Source: Turritopsis dohrnii
Taxonomy: Eukaryota > Cnidaria > Hydrozoa > Anthoathecata > Oceaniidae
Assembly: GCA_027922465.2 (NCBI GenBank)
Contig: BQMF02000274.1
Location: forward strand, 248,001-312,000
Length of the DNA: 64,000 bases
Reading direction: 5' to 3'
In this document: one piece after another, positions 47,001 through 58,176 of the stretch
How positions within the stretch are numbered: the stretch's first letter is position 1
Layout: the number at the start of each line of letters is the position of its first letter
The notes under the pieces: generated by a model
What the model was told of the DNA's origin: nothing
Seen by the model: only the letters and a program-made list of their open reading frames with translations
The model's database searches: none
Program-made: the position numbers and the translations under genes

Positions 47001-47060
47001 CTTTGATGAGAAATTTATGTATGTTTTTGATTGGTTTGTTGCTTAATAAATTCAGTGTTA

Positions 47061-48027
47061 CCGTAAAGCAGGGTGTCTTCGATCAATTTTGCCACCATTT
47101 TAAAAGTAACTTCAGAAATACTAAACCATTACTTCTGAAACTTTGGAATCATTACATTACATATTTCTTCTATTTCAGTGCAAAATTTCACATTAACTTA
47201 ACTTGTAATTCCAGAGAAATAACCTGATCTTTCCAAGAAAACGACAATATCGCTTATGGGGTGACTTCGATCAGCTTATGAGAAGCGCCAAATTACTTAT
47301 AATTGTATTTGACAATGTTTTTAAAGCGCCATTAATACAATATTAACAGACCACCATTTGTCATCCGCGGTAAATGTTTGACCGTAAAAGATCAGCAAAA
47401 CAAAAGATATTTACGACGTTCACACATGTGTGACCCTCGTTAATACGAAACGAAATTAACATTGAAATTTCATTGTATCTCAAACAAAATTTTTGAGATC
47501 TATCATCATGGGGAAAGAGCACGCTTATAAAAATTTCTTCAGTAAGTCATTAAATCTCCCATGAGATACGACAACTTTTCACGAAGTTATTGCGAACATG
47601 TAACTTATAGCGATATAAAACATTCGTTTTTTTCGTGTTTTTTTTAAACACGATATTATCGATAAAGGAATAAGGAAAAGAAAAACAGAATATAGCGGTG
47701 AAGAACAGAATTTCTTTCAGACATATTATAATTTTCTTTACATTCAGCCTCTATACTTCACATATGTACCAAAAATGTCCAGGCTAGACTCTTGAATACG
47801 ACGTGGAGCAATGACCAATGTGAGCAGAGAAGAGTTTGATGTTTTTTGTCGTTAATTTCGGAAGAAATTGATTGTTTCGCTTGAAGACGATTCTGATGAT
47901 ATTTTACAATAAGAATATAAATGAAAATCTTAAAAAATGTGAAAAACGCACTTTAATTTCAGTGTTTAAACAGTTTATTTTTACTGATCGAAGTCACCCC
48001 ACTGATTGAAGTCACCCCGCTTTACGG
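47061..48027. mobile_element. TIR element without coding capacity (967 bp)
   Basis: Flanked by TA on both sides. Ends CCGTAAAGCAGGGTGTCTTC and, inverted, CCGTAAAGCGGGGTGACTTC. GGGGTGACTTCGATCAG recurs at about 47259 and, inverted, twice near 47984-48018. Probably a MITE of a TA-inserting superfamily. Confidence 0.65.
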
Positions 48028-48141
48028 TATATATTTAGTATATATACATGAAACATGCTTTTACTAATTTTTGAAATGTTTACAACATTTTTAGAAAATC
48101 AAGTATATACATATAGATATATATGTTTGTATCATTTTTAA

Positions 48142-48176
48142 CTTGATAAAGATATGTAAATATCGAAAATTTGTAA
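48142..48176 (+). ncRNA. Decayed hammerhead-like core
   Basis: CTTGATAAAGATATGTAAATATCGAAA: a GATAT/ATATC stem with a GTAA loop and GAAA, but the CTGATGA box is altered. Resembles the PLE-associated cores at 49617 and 52180. Confidence 0.35.
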
Positions 48177-48289
48177 AAAGATGTGTTTTAACTGTTCATA
48201 TGCATAAATCAAACACAACACACACACTGGACATTTGTTTATTTATAGATAGATTTGTAACTACGCCTGACGCTGTTGCTGATAAAATA

Positions 48290-48440
48290 TATATATATAT
48301 ATATATATACACATCCCAGGACAAGCTTGTTTCGCCGTATCGCGGCTCATCAGCTGGGCTAGTGTCGGGTTTGAACCTGGAAGCTTGCGATTCCAAGGTT
48401 GATGTTATACCCATTACACCAACTAGGCCACGGTTTGATT
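48290..48440 (-). repeat. tRNA-like (SINE-like) unit ending in a hammerhead
   Basis: On the minus strand box A TGGCCTAGTTGG (48430-48419) and box B GGTTCAAACC (48377-48368) have tRNA-like spacing. Nine bases after box B a complete hammerhead begins, and the unit ends in a (TA)n tract (48288-48310). Pol III boxes plus hammerhead is the layout described for schistosome SM-alpha repeats; this would be an animal SINE or retrozyme-like element of the same logic. No T-run terminator is seen. Confidence 0.6.
48315..48358 (-). ncRNA. Hammerhead ribozyme, complete core
   Basis: 44 nt with every conserved part. Helix I is CCCAG/CTGGG, then CTGATGA, helix II GCCG/CGGC with a CGATA loop, then GAAA. A very short helix III follows (ACA/TGT around AGCT), with GTC at the cleavage site. 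Short helix III is typical of Penelope- and retrozyme-type minimal hammerheads, which often act as dimers. Self-cleavage is predicted after GTC; activity is not proven by sequence. Confidence 0.85.
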
Positions 48441-48524
48441 GTGCTTCACATGTCACCAGGGTGCTCAATGCCCCTGAGGACAGAGCGTTGCATAGTGCTT
48501 GGCAATAAATAAGCGCGCAAAAAG

Positions 48525-48930
48525 TGGCCTTGGCAGCGAGCGTGTTAAAGATCACTGCGGTAGAGACCACAAATCTCATATTCTTCTACACTCCATCGAG
48601 AAAGGCCATAAGAATCCGACAAAAGAAGACTTTACGATCATCAATAAGAATAGACAATTAAACAATTATTATATTAGAACAACAGAATCTCTTTTGATTT
48701 CTCTTTTGATTAAAAGAGAAAAACCTTCACTTAATTGTCAAGAGAAATCTCGGCCATTAAAGCTTTTTAACTGGTGTTCTTTTATTGTATATTGTCATTT
48801 ATGACTTTCTTTTATTGTTTATATGTTTCTATAGTAACCATCTTTTAACTATTTTAACCTTTGATCTGTAAATAAACGTACACTCTGATGATGACCACTT
48901 GTTAGTGTGGTCGAATATATAGATATTTTA
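48525..48930 (+). pseudogene. Penelope-like element 3' end fragment
   Basis: Frame ending at about 48757: VKDHCGRDHKSHILLHSIEK, then EDFTIINKNRQLN and PSLNCQEKSRPLKLFN-stop, the usual C-terminal end of PLE GIY-YIG proteins. The GIY core itself is cut off. The 3' untranslated region that follows carries a hammerhead-like core at 48885-48916. Truncated at the 5' side close to the tRNA-like unit on the other strand. Confidence 0.7.
48885..48916 (+). ncRNA. Hammerhead-like core of a PLE
   Basis: CTGATGA, a GACCA/TGGTC stem, then GAAT where GAAA is expected. One changed core base would probably abolish cleavage. Confidence 0.5.
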
Positions 48931-49616
48931 TGAAAATTCGACTCTTTCATATTAAAAATGAAGCTTCTGGTTATTCTGTTTATAATTAAACTTGTTGCCC
49001 GAATTGATATATTTTAACAAAAATTACAGATATTCTTTCAGTTATGGATGCGTATTCAACATGCATTCAACTCGCTCGTCTCGTCGGTAGTTATTGAACG
49101 AGTATCCGGCTTTCACGCATTCCATATTTTGGCTGGCGAACGGGTGATTCCATGCACCCACTCCGCAAACCTTATATATTGATACTCATAAAATCCTAAT
49201 TACATTGTAGGAGCTTCGCGCCCTGATGTAATTAAGGAATTTTGAATGTTGAATTCGTGCATATTATTTACAACAGCAACCAATCATAAATTAGATGATG
49301 TAATGTTTTTACTATGCGGTTTTGAAGATTTTATTTCATGGAGTCCAAAGTACGATCTAACACTGCATATCATCCCGTTCCTCAAAATACACAAGTGTGG
49401 AGCGAAAGCTCACTACCTCCTCTTTTCATCCCTTCGTGAACGAAGTGCAGACGTAAATCCAGTTACAGGTAAATATATTTTTATATTTAACTTTATCAAG
49501 GCCATCCACTGGAAATACTATAAAATAATTCAACGATTGCGTTTTTCTTTGTGTCTATTAACGGCCAAGGTTAAACAAAAAGCAATCTTTTATATATATA
49601 TATATATATATTGTAA

Positions 49617-49650
49617 CCTGATGAAGACACGTAAGATGTTGAAAATTTGT
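49617..49650 (+). ncRNA. Hammerhead-like core after a (TA)n tract
   Basis: CTGATGA, then AGACACGTAAGATGTT with an imperfect stem, then GAAA. Lies just left of the PLE palindrome and follows (TA)n at 49590-49611. Confidence 0.45.
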
Positions 49651-49875
49651 TGAAGAAGCTGTTGTTTTTAATTGTTTGTATATATATTCAGCTGTAACGT
49701 TTTAGTGTACATATATATATACATACATGAAAGTAATGAGACTTGTTATTTTCAAAACTAATAGTTTCATGCTCTCGCAATCGTCAGTTGAAAATAATGA
49801 TACAAAAACGGTTATATTACAATTATAAGGCTTCATATACAATGCGTTGTCATCTTTTAATTTGACGTCATTACG

Positions 49876-50960
49876 TCAGTCTTTCGTTTCGAAGCGGGCA
49901 AGTGTATATTTATTTATGTGACGGCATTTCGAAATAAGTTCGGACCTGGAGTTGATGATGTTGTCTTTCTGGGTTGCAATTTCTAATTTTTCGCCTAGGC
50001 AAAGGTTGCATCGTGTGTTAATATTGTTGTCTATGGACTTGCATGTTCTAATAATTTTCCAACTGACTTTGGGTTGGCGGTTTTCATTTTTTAGTTTCCA
50101 GAAAGCTTTGGAAAGTTCTGTTTCATTCTTGTAGCGTTCATTGTTGAAAGATTTTTTGTGGTTGGCGTATCGCTTTTTGAAGGTGGTTTCTGCTAATCCT
50201 ATGTATAGCATAGGTTTGTCATTACTGTTGTTTGTTGTCACCTTCGCTTGGTAAACGGTGTTTTCTGTCAAGCAGTTTCCTTGTAGTGGACATAGTTCTT
50301 TCTGAACACAGTTGCAAGTTCGTTTGGTAGTTTCATTTTGGGTCTTGAGTATGGTCTTGTTATGATTGTCGATGATACATTTTATGTTTTTGGTGCAGCT
50401 GTAACTCACTTTTACGGTGTTTCTGTTGAACAATTTGTGGTATTTGTGATTTGTTGGGAAGTGTCTGTCAATCAGGTTTAAAAATCGTTGGGCAATTTTG
50501 GTGGAAACATTTTTGCTGTATGGTGGATTGAACCGTATGATTTTTCTTTTTCTGTTGTTTTTTGTTCTTTCGTTGGTGTTTTGGTATTTTAATGTTGTTT
50601 GGTATCCTGAATCGTTGAGTGCTTTTTCGTAAATCGGTTTTGCGTTATTAAAGATTTGTTCGTTGGAGGAGTGTTCAGATAGCCGTTTTTCTATTGTTCT
50701 GGGTATTTGCCGGATAATGTTAGGTGGGTGGTTAGATTGGGTATTTATATATTGGATGTTGGCGTCGGGCTTGTGGTATGGTTTGTAAGATCCATCTTTT
50801 AGGTTCAATGTTATGTCAAGATAGTCCACTATTTTTTTATTGCATTCGATTACAATTTCGAGATGGTGGTCATTGAAGATTTTTTGTAGGTTCTTTTTAA
50901 TTCTTTCTGATTCTGGGCCGCTAACGTTTTTGAATACTGCTAATCCGTCGTCACGTTATA
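49876..50960 (-). pseudogene. Penelope-like element, left arm copy
   Basis: Open from the RT catalytic region (DDGLAVFKNVSG near 50955) through YLDITLNLKDGSYKPYHKPD, a long basic connector (RKRKIIRFNPPYSKNVSTK), a Cys-rich segment (CNCVQKELCPLQGNC) and the GIY-YIG endonuclease (MLYIGLAETTFKKRYANHKK, then a conserved Lys/Asn region) to a stop at 49876. 5' truncated within RT, otherwise uninterrupted. The RT part that makes cDNA is incomplete, so the copy cannot move alone. It is head-to-head with the right copy; their 5' truncation points face each other. Confidence 0.88.
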
Positions 50961-50961
50961 A

Positions 50962-51902
50962 ACATAACATTGAACCTAAAAGATGGATCTTACAAACCAT
51001 ACCACAAGCCCGACGCCAACATCCAATATATAAATACCCAATCTAACCACCCACCTAACATTATCCGGCAAATACCCAGAACAATAGAAAAACGGCTATC
51101 TGAACACTCCTCCAACGAACAAATCTTTAATAACGCAAAACCGATTTACGAAAAAGCACTCAACGATTCAGGATACCAAACAACATTAAAATACCAAAAC
51201 ACCAACGAAAGAACAAAAAACAACAGAAAAAGAAAAATCATACGGTTCAATCCACCATACAGCAAAAATGTTTCCACCAAAATTGCCCAACGATTTTTAA
51301 ACCTGATTGACAGACACTTCCCAACAAATCACAAATACCACAAATTGTTCAACAGAAACACCGTAAAAGTGAGTTACAGCTGCACCAAAAACATAAAATG
51401 TATCATCGACAATCATAACAAGACCATACTCAAGACCCAAAATGAAACTACCAAACGAACTTGCAACTGTGTTCAGAAAGAACTATGTCCACTACAAGGA
51501 AACTGCTTGACAGAAAACACCGTTTACCAAGCGAAGGTGACAACAAACAACAGTAATGACAAACCTATGCTATACATAGGATTAGCAGAAACCACCTTCA
51601 AAAAGCGATACGCCAACCACAAAAAATCTTTCAACAATGAACGCTACAAGAATGAAACAGAACTTTCCAAAGCTTTCTGGAAACTAAAAAATGAAAACCG
51701 CCAACCCAAAGTCAGTTGGAAAATTATTAGAACATGCAAGTCCATAGACAACAATATTAACACACGATGCAACCTTTGCCTAGGCGAAAAATTAGAAATT
51801 GCAACCCAGAAAGACAACATCATCAACTCCAGGTCCGAACTTATTTCGAAATGCCGTCACATAAATAAATATACACTTGCCCGCTTCGACACGAAAGACT
51901 GA
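50962..51902 (+). pseudogene. Penelope-like element, right arm copy
   Basis: Same protein as the left arm but starting later, at LNLKDGSYKP just after the RT domain, and running without a stop to ARFDTKD at 51902. It carries the connector, the Cys-rich segment and the full GIY-YIG domain (IGLAETTFKKRYANH). One residue differs from the left copy (Glu to Asp near the end). The near identity of the copies indicates either a single recent event or gene conversion between arms. Confidence 0.88.
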
Positions 51903-52094
51903 CGTAATGACGTCAAATTAAAAGATGACAACGCATTGTATATGAAGCCTTATAATTGTAATATAACCGTTTTTGTATCATTATTTTCAACTGACGATTG
52001 CGAGAGCATGAAACTATTAGTTTTGAAAATAACAAGTCTCATTACTTTCATGTAATCCGCTCTACCGCGTGTATCGAGCACTCTGGTGAATAAG

Positions 52095-52215
52095 AGATAT
52101 CGAAAAGAAGATATATATATATACATATGTATATATACATATGTATATATACATATACATTTTTGTAGAATTTTACTTTCATTGACAAAGACACGTAAGT
52201 GCTCGAAATATCTGA
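52095..52215 (+). repeat. TATACA-type microsatellite plus hammerhead-like core
   Basis: (TA)n and ATATGTATAC repeats at about 52108-52162, then ATTGACAAAGACACGTAAGT, GCTCGAAAT: a GACAC/GTG stem with GTAA loop and GAAA, but a changed CTGATGA box. Third copy in the window of this microsatellite-plus-core module. Confidence 0.45.
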
Positions 52216-52219
52216 TACC

Positions 52220-52940
52220 GACATGTAGTTTTATATATTACTTGAAAGGCTCTCTTAGTTTTGATATATGTAGAAAGCGTGTATATGTTTAAAATCTATG
52301 AATAAAATCCTATCGAATGGTGTAAAAATTGCTGAAATCTGATATATGTGTGGAAAGTTATAGCTTGTTAAAATCTCAGACCGAAATTCTCTGGGACACA
52401 CTGTATATACCTAAATAATTATGCTCAGATAATAAAAAAGTCCCATCACTTAAGTATTTCTGACTTTATCTTAATGAGCAACAAGAAAACCATGACAGCA
52501 AAAAATAAAAAGGTAGATCTATACATGTATTCTCTTTCTGACTTACATTTATGAAATAATATGATTTATATGATAATAAGATAATGTTACCATACTGTTT
52601 ATAAAGTAACTGCATAAAAATACATCATTATCTTTAGTCTATTATCAACATTCCAATTCTGAATCCTCCTATAGTGACTATCATTCAGAATGGGAGCACC
52701 ATTCAATCTCACATATGCCAGCTCAAAATCTCTTGAATGGAGTTTAGGTCAATGGGAGTATGACAAAATAAAATCTTTTGCTCCAAATTTCCATAAGCGT
52801 TGACTGTTTGATGAAGTTATTGATTAATATCTTCAATGACTTTCTCTCAACAATAATGCAGTCCTTGTATGTGAATCAACTATAGTTTAACTTGAGCGAT
52901 AGGACATTCTCCATCTTTTCAATCTTTCTTTGACAGATAA
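52220..52940. other. Spacer, no gene supported
   Basis: AT-rich. A short frame (SESSYSDYHSEWEHHS near 52650-52710) has no support. Confidence 0.35.
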
Positions 52941-52965
52941 AGATGTTAGTACACAAAGTGCATTC

Positions 52966-53290
52966 AGTTATCTCCATACAACATAAATAATTATCACTGG
53001 GTACTTAAAAAGAAATCAATCATGCATATAGATCCAATGGAACCAGTTACACTAGCATCAAATCCGCATTTGAGAAATGCTGCATCAGTTATTAAAAGCA
53101 CTTGTTGATGAATTCGATATGATTTTACCTAAACACAAAGTACAAGATGATAACTGTGGTGTTTATGTCTGTTTTTAGGCAAAGCAAATAACAGATAACA
53201 AAAGCTTAGAATAAATGTTTTCGAAACATTTCGAAACCCCATTTTGGAAAAAATATTTAAGAAATTGTTTGCAAAATTTCAGAAATAGCT
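52966..53290 (+). pseudogene. Ulp1/SENP-like (C48) protease remnant
   Basis: The three catalytic positions of Ulp1-type cysteine proteases appear in order: His in NNYHWVLKKKS (codon 52995), Asp in MHIDPMEP (codon 53031), and Cys in QDDNCGVYVC (codon 53155). A TGA near 53107 and a frameshift separate the Asp and Cys parts, and TAG follows CGVYVCF. Such proteases remove SUMO or related tags and are often carried by DNA transposons. Here only the C-terminal catalytic region survives. No neighbour can be tied to it. Confidence 0.55.
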
Positions 53291-53299
53291 TTGAAGTCA

Positions 53300-53750
53300 T
53301 CGATGTGATCATTGCCATGACTATTGTATATATGTATAGTTCTTTTTCATTTTCACTATACTTTTTATTTAATCATTTTAATTGATTATACTGCTGTTAA
53401 TTGATGCTAAACTGCTTATTACTGTTGATAATAGGACAAAAGATTGTTTTTTTATACTGCATATGTGACTCGTATGACGTATGTCTCTTTCAATCTCGAC
53501 AGTGTGTTGGTTTCTTTATTATTTATGAGGCGTGTTGTATTGTTAGTTTTGCTATAAGTTCTTTGTTTTTTTATGTTCTTGTACGTCTGTATATACATGT
53601 GAGTTTTATAAGAAGGAGTTATATGCTAGAATAGAAAAAGTACTCTGTGAGAAAAGTCATGTTCTCTGTGCAAAATAACTTTAACAATTACAACATCTGT
53701 GTAATAACCCCTATATTACGGAAGCCCATAACTCTCACTTGCATATTAAA
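53300..53750. other. Spacer, nothing supported
   Basis: Hydrophobic short frames typical of AT-rich chance. Confidence 0.35.
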
Positions 53751-53756
53751 GAAACA

Positions 53757-53884
53757 CACACAAACAAAAAAGAAATGCTTACAAACAAAAAAGAATTGTT
53801 TTCAAACAAAAAGGAAACGCTCACAAACAAGAAAGTATAACATACAAATAAAATAGAAATGCTTACAAAAAAAGAAACTGCGCC
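53757..53884. repeat. 21-bp minisatellite, about six copies
   Basis: Units of the form ACAAACAAAAAAGAAATGCTT, with growing divergence to the right. Confidence 0.7.
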
Positions 53885-54385
53885 GATAAAAAACTTGCGG
53901 CAAATTCTCACGGCAAATTCCCACGGCAAATTCTCTTTCCTATCGTGAAAGAAGGGTTGTAATGAACAGAGGTTAGAGGCAATGACCTATAAGTTATATT
54001 CCTTGTGGCCATTTTACCAGAAAAAAAACATAGATCATCTTTGTCCCTCGTGCCATGGTAAGGTGTTTCTACATGCAGATACTGCAACTCAAGTAAGTGA
54101 GTTTTTAGATTTAATGTCAAAGAAAACAAATAGACATTTTTAAGAAATGCCTAGTTCTATTAGTTTCTTATTTTAAACCTATGTTTTAGTTTCAAAGGTT
54201 TTTTTTTTTTTTTTTTTTTTTTATGAGAAAGAAGTTACAAAGTTACAAAACGGGACGTAAGACTGAACACCTTCGAAGCACCAGAAGGTGAGATCGCCAG
54301 GTATTCAGCCTTGAAACAAAAAGCTAAGACAGAATAAAAAATACAAAAAAACACACACACACAACGTATAGCATGGAAACAGACT

Positions 54386-57300
54386 CTAAAATGGTGTATC
54401 GATAAAAAGAGACAGACTGAAGCGCTCAGTCCCTTTGATAAACTTAGCAATCGATCTAAGAATTTGACGATTGGTTGCATCCTTAAACATTGGATTTCCA
54501 TACAAAAGCAGTCGGACAAGAGCGTTTCTACAAAGAGGCATAAAAGGAATGTTCGCATCATGGAGGTCATTAAATAAAACAATACGTAAGTTTGAATAAT
54601 TTGGGCAGTGAAGCAGGTAGTGCTCAGTAGATTCCTCCGAATTAGTACGGCACGTACAGAAAGGGTCAAGCGTATCCATGAAGTTGTGCCTGAATTCATG
54701 TGCTTTTAAGTGACTAAAGCCTACTCTTGGTCGTGTAATCAAGGTCACTCCAGGTATGTCATCTAGCCTATAGATCGAGTTGGGCATAGGTTTACGACCT
54801 TTCAAAATCTCCCTTTTGAACATTAGCAAATTTGGAAGACCTGTTAGCCCAGCGTCAAGCTTGTTCCATTCACTTATACAATAAGGAAAAAAAGAATTTC
54901 TGAAAGATTCAACTCGACCAAACATTGGGGGTATTGCGTTGGTAGCCCTTAGAGGGTACCTTTGGGCAAAAGTCCTTGGTAATATGTCTTGTAAGTATTG
55001 AGGTGTTGTGCCATTTACAATTTTGTAAAACATGCACATTCGTCTACAGTACCTTCTGTCTGACAATGACTTGAGTCCAAGTTCATTGTATAGTTTCTCA
55101 CTTGAAGTTCCACGGAAACATCCAGAAATGGCTAGAGCAGCTTGATATTGAATGGATTCAAAACGCCGGGTAAACGAGTCATTTCCAGGATTGTCGTAAA
55201 TCACATCACCGTAATTAAGATGTGGCCTAATAAAAGATTTATATATTGTCAAAAGAGTGTCTCTTGGCAGATTACCTCGCAGTCGCTTTAACATTCCTAT
55301 GTCGCGATTGACTTTAGATATCTTCTCATTCAGATGATGACGAAAGTTTAGCTCGTTGTCTAAGTAAAGGCCAAGATGTTTTTGAACATCTTCGCAAGCA
55401 ACGGGTACACCGTTGAAATAAATATCATAAGTTGTGGCAACACTTATCCTTTTCGAAAATAAGACCTCAACGGCTTGTTTAGATGGATCCGGATTAAAAG
55501 ACATTTTCCACTGACGAGCCCACTCACTCACTCGACTAAGATCAGCATTTAGTTCCCTAGCTGAGACAGCAGCATTTAGTACCAAAGAAAATAGTGAAGT
55601 GTCATCAGCAAAGATATCGACGGTCGATTCCATATTTTCGGGGAGGTCATTTATGTATATTAGGAAAAGTAATGGTCCGAGAATCGAGCCTTGGGGTACA
55701 CCTGCTATGATTTGCTGCCATTCAGATTCTTTGCCATTAAGGACAACCCTTTGAAACCTAATAGACAGGAAGTCCGTCAACAATTTCAAAAGTTTGCCAG
55801 CAACACCATAAGTTTCCAATTTAAAAACAAGTCCTTCATGCCAAACCCTATCGAAAGCTTTTGAGATCTCAAGGAAAACCCCTCGAGTGTCTAGCGGTGG
55901 GTTGAGATTAAAGCCTTGAAAGATATTATGCGTTATTGAAAGTAACTGAGATATACAGGAATCATTCTTGCGAAAGCCAGATTGACTTGAGGAGAAAAGC
56001 TTGTGCTGCTCAAAGTAACTATAAATCTCGTCATATATGCATTTTTCAAAGATTTTACCTAAGACAGGCAGCAAAGATACTGGTCTATAGTTTTTCACCA
56101 ATGATTTGTCTCCCTGTTTGTGACAAGGAGTAAGATTACCCCTTTTCCAATGGCTAGGATAAATACCACTATCATGAGATAATTGAAATATGTCAATGAG
56201 TGGCTTTACTAAAGATTTATCACACATTTTGACCATTCGGGCAGATATCTGATCCCAGCCATGGGATTTGTTCACGTCAAGAGACCTGATGATGTTAAGC
56301 ACCTTATCCGGTTCGAATATAATGTCTTCCAGTCGATGATCTGACAGAAAATATGGGGCAGGTAAGTTACTATCAGTTTGAACTGGGGTGCATTGATCAG
56401 CATAAAAATTGTTGAAAATATTTGCCTTTTCAAGTGGATCAGTTATGACCTTGTTTTCATGGTGGATGGGGGGAATTTGGGATGTTTTGCGTTTGTTTAA
56501 GAATCGATTTAAGATAGACCAGTATTTCTTTGAGCCAATGTTAGGGTCATTCAGGGATTTAGCAAGGTTTGCGTAGTAAATGTCTTTTACCTGTTTAATT
56601 GCAACTTTACAACGAAGTTTGATTTCTCGCAGCTGCTCGAAGTCAGAGACTTTGCGTCCACGTTTAACATATCGCCGATATATCTTGGCTTTCTCAAGAA
56701 TCATGCCTTTAATCTCGGGTGTCATCCAAGGTGCATCTTTGTCTCTAATGGTTACAATTTTGTTGGGAACGTAATTACTGAAAATATTGCGGATACAATC
56801 CGATAGGAACTCAACCCGCTCACTAACACCAAGATTCAGAAATATGTTGTTCCACTCAATGGCATTGATGGCATTACGAATAGCAGTTGTATCAGCTTTT
56901 GCATAATCCCATATTCGCCTCTGGTACGCCGGAGGGAATGGGATTTGGAAATTAACAGTCGCAAATATCACTTGGTGATGACATCTTGGATATAATGACG
57001 GATAAACCCCTGAATTTAAAGTATATCCGTTAGCCGATGTAAAAATAAGATCAATACATGATGCAGAATTTGGCAGTAAATGGGTGGGCTCATCAATAAT
57101 CTGGGATAGACCATTTTGCAGGGTTAGGTCTGACATTGCAAGTCCTTGCGCTGTTGTTGTATCACCATTCCACCAGTTCGCATTTCTGACATTAAAATCA
57201 CCCAAATAGAGAGAACAATCAGGCGAGCAACTATTGATGTTAACAATAGTGTCTTGAAATTTGTCCATAAAGTAGAAAACTCATCTGCAGATTGACTAGG

Positions 57301-57930
57301 AGAACGGTATAGAACAGTAAGGTAAAGCGTCTTGGAACCAAATCTAAGTGCACACACTACACACTCAGATAGGGTTGTTAGGTCAGACCTGCGAACTAGT
57401 GGTATGTGCTCCTTAAAATAAATACAAACACCCCCTCGTTTTGTGTCGGCTGGATGATCACAACGTAACATGTTATACCCTGTCAGAAGAAGTCGTGGGT
57501 CATCATCTGAAATGGAAGAGTTTAAAAACGTTTCCGAAATACAAAAAATATCAAACTTTTGAATTGACAAAAATGTGGCGATATGAGAAAGCTTCGCGAA
57601 GTCATCAACCGAAAGACCGTTTAGGTTCCAATGACAGACCTAGAGTGACTTGGATTTACTATTTTGTGGTCCAGGATTACGCTCGACATCACCAGATAAA
57701 AGAATGAGGCAGAAAACGAACAATAAGTGTAAAATTTGGGGTATAAGAACAAGCCTCAATATACCTAATAACAAAAATCGGACAGCACGCTTGCGCAATT
57801 CAGCACAGTGAAGAAGTAAAAAACATGTGGTAAAATCAAAACTACCCACGACTGCCCTATACTGCTCAATTGCTATCCCCATGATGGAGTGCAGAAGGTG
57901 ACCCTCCAAACACGAACAGTCCCATTTCAC
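54386..57930 (-). pseudogene. LINE ORF2: 2A, endonuclease, reverse transcriptase
   Basis: The first segment (57930-57640) is hydrophobic and ends in the 2A motif GDVERNPGP. After one in-frame TAG (57640) the same frame continues with CHWNLNGLSVDDF and the apurinic-type endonuclease (FCISETFLNSS, HPADTKRGGVCIYF). A frameshift near 57270 leads into 960 open codons. These carry the rest of the endonuclease (LYLGDFNVRNANWW, SCIDLIFTS), then RT motifs NYRPVSLLPVLGK, FLEISKAFDRVWH, AGVPQGSILGPLLF and IFADDTSLF, the thumb, and a C-terminal CTCRTNSEESTEHYLLHC zinc-knuckle-like motif. The family nicks DNA and primes cDNA from the nick. With one stop and one frameshift it is close to intact. Confidence 0.92.
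57667..57693 (-). other. 2A ribosome-skipping motif
   Basis: LLSGDVERNPGP fits the DxExNPGP consensus, where the ribosome skips the Gly-Pro bond. It follows a hydrophobic stretch. 2A motifs at this place are known in APE-type LINEs. The TAG eight codons later separates it from the endonuclease in this copy. Confidence 0.8.
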
Positions 57931-58176
57931 GTATTAGAGAAAGAATCCATGCATACATAAAATTATAAACAAAGAAATAAATAACAAATAGCACATAAAT
58001 TACCTCGTGACCACGAGAAATCATCATAACAATCTATGACAATTTATCTATTGTAAAGCACAACAAATTGGTGATAAACTAAGCAATTAATGAGCTAAAC
58101 TCATTCTCTGTGTTAAAATATTCAATGGTCACTGAACTTGATACCCAGGGAACAATTAATGTCAGCAAAAACAAAT

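Larger units (their letters stand above)
49724..52054. repeat. Near-perfect 1,093-bp inverted repeat of a PLE
   Basis: Arms 49724-50816 and 50962-52054 have exactly equal length and are reverse complements with almost no differences (one seen: GAAACG versus GACACG near the gene end). The 145-bp spacer holds extra RT sequence belonging to the left copy. Both outer ends read TACATGAAAGTAATGAG outward to inward. Confidence 0.9.

Noticed and set aside
48368..48430. A functional tRNA gene on the minus strand
   Set aside because: Boxes A and B are present but no proper cloverleaf acceptor stem or anticodon arm forms, and a hammerhead follows directly, so a SINE-like unit fits better.
49100..49240. 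CCTAATTACAT ... ATGTAATTAAGG inverted repeat as a transposon end
   Set aside because: Short stem with no target duplication or second end; treated as local hairpin.
49246..49472. Plus-strand frame with an ACAG|GTAAAT donor as a gene exon
   Set aside because: It could be an exon but has no acceptor, domain or partner exon; left out of the gene list.
53401..53634. Hydrophobic 77-codon frame as a membrane protein
   Set aside because: AT-rich chance composition, no splice or start context, no homology recognised.
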